From contig NZ_FTPP01000002.1 of assembly GCF_900156345.1 (NCBI RefSeq), positions 434,001-498,000 on the forward strand: 64,000 bases of DNA. The letters run 5' to 3'. Shown in pieces: positions 54,821-64,000 of this stretch (positions are counted from its first letter, which is position 1; every line of letters begins with the position of its first letter). Under the pieces are notes generated by a model. The model worked only from the letters and a program-made list of their open reading frames with translations, made no database searches and was not told where the DNA came from. This DNA comes from Pontibacter indicus. Lineage in GTDB: Bacteria > Bacteroidota > Bacteroidia > Cytophagales > Hymenobacteraceae. The position numbers and the translations under genes are program-made.

Positions 54821-55402
54821 ATGAAAAGAATTACAACAACCGGATTAATGGCCTGTGCCTTTTTGTTTGGCACCATGGCTTGCGGCGGCTCTGGCAACGA
54901 CAGCGTGGAGCAGGCGCAGGACGCTACAGAGCAGCGTTTCGAAGACACTGCCATGGAAGAGGAACGCGACGATCAGGCTGAGTTTATGACCAAGGCGGCC
55001 AGCAGCAGCATGATGGAAGTGGAAGCCGGCAAACTGGCGCAGGAGCGAGCCACCAATCAGCAGGTGAAGGATTTTGCCGCCATGATGGTGAAGGACCACA
55101 CCGCGGCCAATAAAGAGATGAGCGACCTGGCTATGAGCAAAAACATCACGCTACCCGACAGCATGAGCAACGAGCACATGAGCCAGATGCGCGACCTCCG
55201 CGAAAAGAAGGGAGCCGATTTCGACAGAGACTACATGGATAAAATGGTGAGCGCCCACGACAGCGACATCAGCCTGTTCGAAGATGTGGTGGAAGACAAC
55301 GACTACAATGACGCCGAAGTGAAGGCCTTTGCCACGAAGACGCTTCCTAAGCTGCGCGAGCACCACAAACGTGCGCAGGAGATCAAGGACGCATTGAAGT
55401 AA
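54821..55402 (+). CDS. DUF4142 lipoprotein
   Basis: 193 residues. Lipoprotein signal MKRITTTGLMACAFLFGTMACG (Cys21), an acidic linker, and a DUF4142 four-helix domain: FMTKAASSSMMEVEAGKLAQERATNQQVKDFAAMMVKDHTAANKEMSDLA, then YMDKMVSAHDSDISLFEDVV and a final KLREHHKRAQEI. The conserved His residues (DHTAAN, AHD, REHH) resemble a ferritin-like site, but metal binding is not established. The next gene is a paralogue, 100 bp away. Confidence 0.85.
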   Translation: MKRITTTGLMACAFLFGTMACGGSGNDSVEQAQDATEQRFEDTAMEEERDDQAEFMTKAASSSMMEVEAGKLAQERATNQQVKDFAAMMVKDHTAANKEMSDLAMSKNITLPDSMSNEHMSQMRDLREKKGADFDRDYMDKMVSAHDSDISLFEDVVEDNDYNDAEVKAFATKTLPKLREHHKRAQEIKDALK

Positions 55403-55502
55403 GAGGCATTGGCGCTAAACACGCGGCAATTCCAAAAAACTAACTATCTTGAGCATCTGCACCTTGTATGGCTGCAGATGTTCCTGTTTTAAACCCACGT
55501 GT

Positions 55503-56075
55503 ATGATCAAAAGAGTTACCCTATACCTTGCCAGCGCCGCATTGCTGCTGGGCACTGCCAGCTGCGGCCCCGGCGACAGCATTGAGCAGGCGGCTGCCCA
55601 AAGTGTAGAACAGTTTGAGGCTGCCGGCATGCAGGGCATGAAGAACGATGCCCTTTTCATAGCCGAGGCAACCAGTGCCAATATGCTACAGGTGCAGCTA
55701 AGTGACCTGGCGCTGGAAAAAGCGGTTGGTCCTGAAGTGAAGGAGATGGCGCAGGAGATGGGCCAGGGCCACCGGCGCTTGATGGAAGACCTGCAGAACA
55801 CGGCCGTACAAGGCGAGTTTGTAGTGCCCAACGAACTGGGCAGCTCGGACCAGAAAGTGTACGACGAGGTGAGCGGCCAGACAGGTATAGGTTTCGACTT
55901 GTCCTACATCAAGCGCACCCGCGAAGAGCACCAAACGCTGCTGAAGCGATACGAGGACATGGCAGAGAATGCCAAAGTGATGGAGGTAAAGCAGTTCGCC
56001 TCCAAGCAGCTCCCGCTCTTGCGGCAACATCTGCAAATGGCGGAAGCGCTGGAAGACAGACTCGGAGATATTTAA
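55503..56075 (+). CDS. DUF4142 lipoprotein, second copy
   Basis: The ATG at 55503 gives MIKRVTLYLASAALLLGTASC (Cys21); the frame is open from 55449, but those residues would spoil the signal peptide. The domain follows the neighbour's pattern (FIAEATSANMLQVQLSDLALEKAVGPEVKEMAQEMGQGHRRLMEDL, YIKRTREEHQTLLKRYEDMAE, LPLLRQHLQMAEAL), with His in GQGHRR, EEHQ and RQHL. It is more divergent than the first copy. Probably co-regulated with it; the strong hairpin at 56079-56114 ends the pair. Confidence 0.82.
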   Translation: MIKRVTLYLASAALLLGTASCGPGDSIEQAAAQSVEQFEAAGMQGMKNDALFIAEATSANMLQVQLSDLALEKAVGPEVKEMAQEMGQGHRRLMEDLQNTAVQGEFVVPNELGSSDQKVYDEVSGQTGIGFDLSYIKRTREEHQTLLKRYEDMAENAKVMEVKQFASKQLPLLRQHLQMAEALEDRLGDI

Positions 56076-56078
56076 AAC

Positions 56079-56114
56079 AAAAATGCCGCTCCCATACCTG
56101 GGAGCGGCATTTTT
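56079..56114. terminator. Bidirectional terminator between DUF4142 pair and uvrA
   Basis: Perfect 16-base arms (56079-56094, 56099-56114) around TACC, A-run and T-run outside. Confidence 0.93.
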
Positions 56115-56132
56115 TATAAACTGCTATACCTG

Positions 56133-59027
<2,895 letters not shown>

Positions 59028-59051
59028 TCAGGAATGCTTGATTTTAAATAG

Positions 59052-59059
59052 CAAAGGTA
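59052..59059 (-). promoter_or_regulatory. Candidate -7 element (TACCTTTG) of uvrA
   Basis: On the minus strand TATACCTTTG fits TAnnTTTG and contains the dispersed TATACC word, as at 52965. No clear -33 box. Confidence 0.5.
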
Positions 59060-59157
59060 TAAAAATATCAGCGCCTCCGTACCCGAAGATGCTAACCCTT
59101 CTTAACAGCAATCGGCGCTAAATGGTTTAGTTTTGGAGATTATCTCTGGTATATACC

Positions 59158-59454
59158 TCAATCGATGTTTCCGTAGCGCGAGGCCTGCTTTTCGTAGAGT
59201 TCTTCGCGATGCTGGCTAGTGGATTGGAAACTCTGCTGATGGCGCCTGATCAGTTTCTGTTTGTTGAGGTAGCGCACAAAGCTGTAAACGGCCATGAGAA
59301 CGCCGAGCGGCATCAGCGTGAGGCCGATAAACTCCATGTACACATGATGTGAGAGCTTGATGGCGGCGAAACCACCGGCAACAAGCGCGATGGCAGTACG
59401 CAGGTAGGCCATCAGGGTGCGCTCGTTGGCGAAGATGGTGCGCTGTACGGCCAT
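59158..59454 (-). CDS. DUF202 membrane protein, N-terminus frameshifted
   Basis: 98 residues carrying the DUF202 core: RTIFANERTLMAYLRTAIALVAGGFAAIKLS and a second helix pair (MEFIGLTLMPLGVLMAVYSFVRYLNKQ). It is a paralogue of the next gene. The family's coiled-coil N-terminus (about 28 residues) is encoded directly upstream but in another frame (59455-59540). Translation from the internal ATG at 59454 would still give the membrane domain. The expected full-length protein would begin at 59540. Confidence 0.78.
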   Translation of the reverse strand: MAVQRTIFANERTLMAYLRTAIALVAGGFAAIKLSHHVYMEFIGLTLMPLGVLMAVYSFVRYLNKQKLIRRHQQSFQSTSQHREELYEKQASRYGNID

Positions 59455-59540
59455 GTCATCCCGTATCTCGGTGTTCTTCTTCTCCAGCTTTTGGATTTTT
59501 TCTTCAGCCGTTTGATTTCGTCTTGATCGGGCGCCTGCAT
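59455..59540 (-). pseudogene. Frameshifted N-terminal coding part of the DUF202 gene
   Basis: From the ATG at 59540 the frame reads MQAPDQDEIKRLKKK. After an A6 tract (T-run 59496-59501 on the plus strand) the homologous sequence continues one frame away as IQKLEKKNTEIRDDMAV. One more A would join the two parts into a protein that aligns end to end with the neighbour's IKKLKKKLRVQEQKNAEIRDH. A single-base deletion, tract slippage or a sequencing error would each explain it. Confidence 0.7.
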
Positions 59541-59620
59541 TTATTTCGTTTTTTGGAAATATACGAAACTAAAAGGACGAAAAACACAGCTACAGCCAGC
59601 CTACTGAGGAGCAATTTACG

Positions 59621-60016
59621 CTAAACGGAGGTCTGTTTGCCGTTTCCGCCGGGTTGGGGCAGTTCGTTGTGCGCCCGCTCGTGCTCGTGGCTGGTGGGGC
59701 AGTAGTCCTGGTGGTGGCCCTCGATGATGCGCTGCTTGTGCCTATACCTGACAAAGCTGTAAATGGCCAGTATGATGCCAATAGGGATCAGAATGATACC
59801 AATGATGTCAAGGTACAGGTCGTCGGAAAGTTTGATGGCCACAAAGCCGCCCACGGAGATGGTCATGGCGGTGCGCAGGTAGGCCATCAGGGTGCGCTCG
59901 TTGGCGAAGATGGTGCGCTCGGCTGCCATGTGGTCCCGTATCTCCGCGTTCTTCTGCTCCTGCACTCTCAGCTTTTTCTTCAGCTTCTTTATCGTCTCTT
60001 TGTCGGTGTCTGACAT
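59621..60016 (-). CDS. DUF202 membrane protein
   Basis: From the ATG at 60016: a coiled-coil N-terminus (KETIKKLKKKLRVQEQKNAEIRDHMA), the DUF202 signature RTIFANERTLMAYLRTAMTISVGGFVAIKLS, a second hydrophobic hairpin (DIIGIILIPIGIILAIYSFVRY), and a His-rich tail (GHHQDYCPTSHEHERAH). The frame is open to 60112, but the upstream residues are not family-like. Tandem with the frameshifted copy; both are on the minus strand. YidH-type inner-membrane proteins of unknown role. Confidence 0.83.
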   Translation of the reverse strand: MSDTDKETIKKLKKKLRVQEQKNAEIRDHMAAERTIFANERTLMAYLRTAMTISVGGFVAIKLSDDLYLDIIGIILIPIGIILAIYSFVRYRHKQRIIEGHHQDYCPTSHEHERAHNELPQPGGNGKQTSV

Positions 60017-60193
60017 AGGCCTGACTCTCTTGTTATTATGTACGATTCTGTTGGATTTAAGTAAAGGCGCAAAGCTTTTGGGAGCGGGCGAGTTTAAGAT
60101 TTTCAAATTCAATGGTAAAACTATATATTGCTATGGTGCAAAGTAAACTCCTTTTATACCTGCTGCGCACATACGCCAACCGCCCCCTGTTTT

Positions 60194-62878
60194 ATGAAAA
60201 GACGCTACCATTACCTTCTGCTTTCTGTCCTTATGCTGCTATCGGGCTATGCCTGGGCACAGGACACCGGGCAGCCGCGCATTACGGCCAGCTACCAGAA
60301 CCAGCCCCTGCAGGCCGTGCTCCACGACCTGCAGCAGAAGCACCGGCTGCGCGTGTTCTACCAGCCCGAGTGGGTGGAAGGCGTGCAGATCACCCAGACA
60401 TTTGAGCAGGAACCGATCGCGAGCGCATTGCAAAAACTCCTGGAAAAAGCCCGCCTGTCCTTCGTGCTCTACGATGACCGTACCGTCGTGCTGGTGCCCC
60501 AGTCTGCCGCCTCGCTCTTTCGCACCGACACCGTGTCGTCCGGCGCCGTTGTTGCGGGACAGGCTACGGAGCGCATCGTGACCCTGAGCGGACAGGTGCG
60601 CAGCGCCAAAACAGGCGAGCCCTTTATCGGAGCCACCGTGCTGCTTGTCGAGACCGGAAAAGGTACCGTGGCCGACGAACAGGGCCGCTATACCTTGTCG
60701 GTGCCGGCGGGGAATTATACCTTGCGGGTGCGAGCCATTGGTATGGTGGAGGACCAGCGGCGGGTGAGCCTGCAGCAGAGCCGCACCATGCACGTCGAAC
60801 TGTTCGAGGTGAGCAACCAACTGCGCGAAGTGGAGGTGTCAGCCAAAGCGCCCGATCATAACGTGGAGAGCCTGGAGATGGGTGTGGCCCGTTTGTCGAT
60901 ACAGGAGGTGCGCAAGATGCCCAACTTCCTGGGCGAGGTGGACGTGCTGCGCAGCATCATTACACTGCCGGGCGTGACCACGGTAGGCGAGGGGGCCAGC
61001 GGGTTCAACGTGCGCGGCGGCAGCATCGACCAGAACCTGGTGCTGCAGGATCAGGCCCCGCTTTTCAGCTCTTCCCACCTCTTTGGTTTCTTCTCGGTCT
61101 TCAACCCGGATATGGTGCAGGACGTAACCTTGTACCGCGGCGGTATACCTGCCCGGTATGGCGGGCGCATCTCGTCGGTGCTGGATGTGGAGTTGAAAGA
61201 GGGCAATAAGAAAGCGCCCATCCTGAGCGGCGGTATTGGCTTGCTAGCCAGCCGCCTGATGGTGGAAGCGCCGCTGCTGAAAGACAAGGCCTCCTTTGTG
61301 ATCGGTGCCCGCGGCGCCTACCCCGGACTGGCCATGCGCTATGTACCCGACAAAGCAGTGCGCGACAGCGACGGTTATTTCTATGACTTCAACGCCAAGG
61401 TCGACTACACGATCAGCGCCAAAGACCAACTGATGGTATCCGGCTACATGAGCCGCGACGGCTTCCGGTTCGGGGCCGACACTACCTATACCTGGGGCAC
61501 CGCCACCGGCACCCTCCGCTGGAACCATACCTTCAGCGACAAGCTGCTGTCCAGCGTGACCGGTGTGGTGGGCGACTACGACTATGGCGTGGAGGCCGAA
61601 ACAGAACCTTACAGCTATACCCTCGACTCGGAGATCAAGTACAAGCAGATCAAAGTAGACCTGAATTACGACCCCTCTGTGCGGCATAAAATAGGCTTGG
61701 GTGCTTCCTCGTCCTGGTATGAGTTTAGTCCTGGCACCCTGACTCCTGGCTCGGAGCAGTCCAGCCTGCTGCCTGTTAACATGCCGCGCGAACGCTCCGT
61801 GGAAGCCGCCTTATACCTGGACCACGAGTACACGATCAGCCCAAAGGTATCAGTCAGCCTCGGGCTGCGCTACTCTTCATACTTTAACCTGGGGCCGGGC
61901 GATGTGTATGTGTACGACCCGGAGTCGCCACGGCGCGAGTCCACGATCATCGACACGCTCAGCTACAGCAATGGCGGTGTGATTCAAAGGTATGGCAATC
62001 TGGAACCACGCGCTTCGCTAAAGATAAGCCTGAGCGAGAACAGCTCGGTGAAGGTGGGCTACAACCGCATGGCGCAGTACATTCACCTGATCTCCAACAC
62101 AGCGGCTGCTTCCCCGGTGGACATCTGGAAAACGAGCAACCCGAACCTGCGACCGCAGCTCGGGGACCAGGTGGCGCTCGGCTTTTTCAAAAACCTGCAG
62201 GATAACACCATCGAGCTCTCGGCGGAGGCCTACTATAAAAAACTGTACGACCTGGTGGAGTATAAGGACGGCGCCCGCCTGCTGCTCAACAGCACCCTCG
62301 ATGCAGACCTGCTGCCAGGCGAGGGCAAAGCCTACGGGCTGGAGTTGATGATGCGCCGCAAGAGCAAAAAGCTGACGGGCTGGGCCAGCTATACCTACTC
62401 CAGGTCGCTGCGCCGCGTCAACGGCCCCACGCCCGAAGAGCGCATCAACAACGGCAATTTCTTTCCGGCAAACTTCGACAAGCCACACGACCTCAGCCTG
62501 GTCCTGAACCAGCAGCTGTCCCGTTTGATCAGCCTGTCGGCCAACTTCACTTACAGCACGGGACGGCCCATCACTTACCCGGAGTCTGTGGGCTACATCG
62601 ACGGTCTGCTGATGGTGAACTACAGCGACCGCAACCAGCACCGCATACCCGACTACCACCGACTGGACCTGGCCTTTGTGATAGACGGCACCAACAAGCG
62701 CAATGCGAATTGGGTGAGCAGCTGGGCTTTCTCGGTGTACAACGTGTACGGGCGCAAAAACCCTTACTCGGTGTTCTTCAAGCCTGCCTATGGCGGCACC
62801 ATCCCGCAGGCCTACCGGCTGGCGGTGATCGGCTCGGCCGTACCGGCTATTACTTACAATTTCAAGATCACCAGATGA
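60194..62878 (+). CDS. TonB-dependent receptor with STN and CarboxypepD_reg-like domains
   Basis: An outer-membrane active transporter of about 894 residues. The start at 60194 (MKRRYHYLLLS) gives a signal peptide ending YAWAQ; the frame is open from 60128. Order: STN-like domain (ITASYQNQPLQAVLHDLQQ, about 30-100), a carboxypeptidase-regulatory beta domain (LSGQVRSAKTGEPFIGATVLLVETGKGTVADEQGRYTL). Then the plug (LRSIITLPGVTTVGEGASGFNVRGGSIDQNLVLQD) and the 22-strand barrel ending in AITYNFKITR. The STN domain suggests signalling to a FecR/sigma pair, but none is adjacent. It is coupled to the DUF4249 lipoprotein downstream; ligand unknown. Confidence 0.92.
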   Translation: MKRRYHYLLLSVLMLLSGYAWAQDTGQPRITASYQNQPLQAVLHDLQQKHRLRVFYQPEWVEGVQITQTFEQEPIASALQKLLEKARLSFVLYDDRTVVLVPQSAASLFRTDTVSSGAVVAGQATERIVTLSGQVRSAKTGEPFIGATVLLVETGKGTVADEQGRYTLSVPAGNYTLRVRAIGMVEDQRRVSLQQSRTMHVELFEVSNQLREVEVSAKAPDHNVESLEMGVARLSIQEVRKMPNFLGEVDVLRSIITLPGVTTVGEGASGFNVRGGSIDQNLVLQDQAPLFSSSHLFGFFSVFNPDMVQDVTLYRGGIPARYGGRISSVLDVELKEGNKKAPILSGGIGLLASRLMVEAPLLKDKASFVIGARGAYPGLAMRYVPDKAVRDSDGYFYDFNAKVDYTISAKDQLMVSGYMSRDGFRFGADTTYTWGTATGTLRWNHTFSDKLLSSVTGVVGDYDYGVEAETEPYSYTLDSEIKYKQIKVDLNYDPSVRHKIGLGASSSWYEFSPGTLTPGSEQSSLLPVNMPRERSVEAALYLDHEYTISPKVSVSLGLRYSSYFNLGPGDVYVYDPESPRRESTIIDTLSYSNGGVIQRYGNLEPRASLKISLSENSSVKVGYNRMAQYIHLISNTAAASPVDIWKTSNPNLRPQLGDQVALGFFKNLQDNTIELSAEAYYKKLYDLVEYKDGARLLLNSTLDADLLPGEGKAYGLELMMRRKSKKLTGWASYTYSRSLRRVNGPTPEERINNGNFFPANFDKPHDLSLVLNQQLSRLISLSANFTYSTGRPITYPESVGYIDGLLMVNYSDRNQHRIPDYHRLDLAFVIDGTNKRNANWVSSWAFSVYNVYGRKNPYSVFFKPAYGGTIPQAYRLAVIGSAVPAITYNFKITR

Positions 62879-63999
62879 GGAGGCTAGTCAAGAAAGAACA
62901 CTCAGACAAGGCACAGGCAACTAAACTATACCTGCAAATGCAAATTACTTTACAAAAATACCGGTTGTTGGCCATACTGCTCGTAGTGGCTTGTCTCCAG
63001 GCCTGTGTGGATCCGCTGGAACTTCAGATCGACACCGGACAAAAGTCGCTGGTGGTGAGCGGGATGGTGACAGACCAGAACGATTCGACGCTGAACAAAG
63101 TGACGCTGACCTGGACCTCCCCCTTCGACAGCGAAAAACAGCAGGTAGTGGTAGAGCGTGTGCGTAACGCCACTGTCACGGTGCAGGACAATCTCGGCAA
63201 CAGCATGCCTTTGTATGAAGGGCCTGCCTATGGCGTGTATACCTTGAGCAGAGAAGACTTCCGGGTAGAGCAGGGGCGCAGCTATACCTTGCACATCAGG
63301 CTACCCGATGGCAGGGAGTACGCCTCACGTCCGGAGCTACTCCGGCCTGTGCCCGCCCTACAAGGTATAGGCTATGAGTTCAAGGAGTTTATCGATGTGG
63401 TGCGCAACTCAGCAGGTATGCTGATCGAGCGCAGGTCGGTGGGTTTTGAGGTGAAGGCCAAGGTGCAGGATCCGTCCGAGCGGGGCAACTACTACCGCTG
63501 GGATACAGAGGGTGTGTTTGAGTTTTACACCAATACGGGCGATAAGCCCGATCCTTCGGTATGCTGGGCCAACATGGGGAGCATCAGCACCAAAGTGGTT
63601 GCAAGCGATGACCGGCTGGTGAACGGCCGCTATTTTGAGCAGCCCGTGGCGGTGGTGCCCGCCGACATCCCGACCAAGTACCGCATCAAGATCAGGCAGT
63701 TCTCGCTGACAGGCGAAGCATATGAATTCTGGCGCCTGTTCAACCAGCAGCAGTCCAGCGTCGGTAGCATCTTTGATCCGCCTCCGGCACGCATTAACGG
63801 CAACATGTACAGTGTTAACAACCCCGACGAACGGGTGGTGGGGTATTTCACCGCTTCTGCCATGGTCGAGGACTTTATCGTGATCCCACGCATGTTCTAC
63901 GCTCCCTTCCCGGGGCTGCCGTACGAGATGCCTATAGGAGACTGCCGCTTTACCTTCCTGTACCCGAATGTAACTGACGAACGGCCAATCGGCTTCTAA
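62875..63999 (+). CDS. DUF4249 outer-membrane lipoprotein
   Basis: The ATG at 62875 overlaps the receptor's TGA as ATGA, giving translational coupling. A second ATG at 62938 would give the more compact lipoprotein signal MQITLQKYRLLAILLVVACLQAC. The mature part begins DPLELQIDTGQKSLVVSGMVTDQ and contains a beta-sandwich (ATVTVQDNLGNSMPLYEG, SYTLHIRLPDGREY). The rest matches DUF4249, ending GDCRFTFLYPNVTDERPIGF. DUF4249 proteins are usually partnered with a TonB receptor, like SusD with SusC. The stop lies one base before the window end, so the gene is complete. Confidence 0.88.
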   Translation: MRRLVKKEHSDKAQATKLYLQMQITLQKYRLLAILLVVACLQACVDPLELQIDTGQKSLVVSGMVTDQNDSTLNKVTLTWTSPFDSEKQQVVVERVRNATVTVQDNLGNSMPLYEGPAYGVYTLSREDFRVEQGRSYTLHIRLPDGREYASRPELLRPVPALQGIGYEFKEFIDVVRNSAGMLIERRSVGFEVKAKVQDPSERGNYYRWDTEGVFEFYTNTGDKPDPSVCWANMGSISTKVVASDDRLVNGRYFEQPVAVVPADIPTKYRIKIRQFSLTGEAYEFWRLFNQQQSSVGSIFDPPPARINGNMYSVNNPDERVVGYFTASAMVEDFIVIPRMFYAPFPGLPYEMPIGDCRFTFLYPNVTDERPIGF

Positions 64000-64000
64000 A

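Overview
The window reads as a chromosomal segment of a Bacteroidota bacterium of roughly 53-55% GC. It is most likely from the Cytophagales/Hymenobacteraceae, of the Pontibacter type. That placement is inferred from gene content: TonB receptor plus DUF4249 lipoprotein, PorT-like beta-barrels, tandem DUF4142 lipoproteins, a DPP-IV type S9 peptidase, flotillin FloA with NfeD, and archaeal-type ProS. Two well-spaced promoters of the Bacteroidota type (TTTG, 20-21 bp, TAnnTTTG) and the scarcity of Shine-Dalgarno sequences fit this. No rRNA, tRNA, CRISPR array, phage or insertion sequence with a transposase was seen.

Layout. 1-6.3 kb: end of a glutamate dehydrogenase gene, phosphatidylserine decarboxylase, a phosphoesterase lipoprotein, free-methionine-sulfoxide reductase, ribD, prmC and a PH-domain gene broken by an in-frame amber codon. 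6.3-9.5 kb: nucleotide-sugar genes galE-rfbB-rfbA, with a 147-bp inverted-repeat element between rfbB and rfbA. 9.5-24 kb: chromate transporter, 2-oxoglutarate oxygenase, lipoproteins, nfeD-floA, proS, a FadL-like porin, DPP-IV and a RelA/SpoT-like synthetase. 24-43 kb: a spread-out kynurenine (tryptophan) catabolic set (aminomuconate-semialdehyde dehydrogenase, 3-hydroxyanthranilate dioxygenase, ACMS decarboxylase, kynureninase, kynurenine 3-monooxygenase). It is interleaved with a ParE-type toxin-antitoxin pair and with an ion/osmotic block of two MscS channels, two CPA2 antiporters and an alanine symporter. 43-56 kb: cell-envelope proteins of unknown role, asnS, rpoN, a PaaG-type crotonase and two DUF4142 lipoproteins. 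56-64 kb: uvrA, two DUF202 membrane proteins (one with a frameshifted N-terminus), and a TonB receptor/DUF4249 pair.

How the genes work together. The kynurenine genes encode the steps from kynurenine through 3-hydroxykynurenine, 3-hydroxyanthranilate and ACMS to 2-aminomuconate semialdehyde and 2-aminomuconate. Tryptophan dioxygenase, formamidase and aminomuconate deaminase are not in the window. The antiporters and mechanosensitive channels would jointly handle K+/H+ and turgor. galE, rfbB and rfbA supply UDP-galactose and dTDP-4-keto-6-deoxyglucose for surface glycans.

The most striking feature is not a gene. A short word, GGTATA/TATACC (commonly in the context CAGGTATAG/CTATACCTG), recurs about 170 times by manual count. 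It occurs on both strands, in every reading frame and in intergenic DNA, about five to six times the roughly 30 copies expected from base composition. A few copies coincide with -7 promoter boxes; most do not, and the function is unknown.
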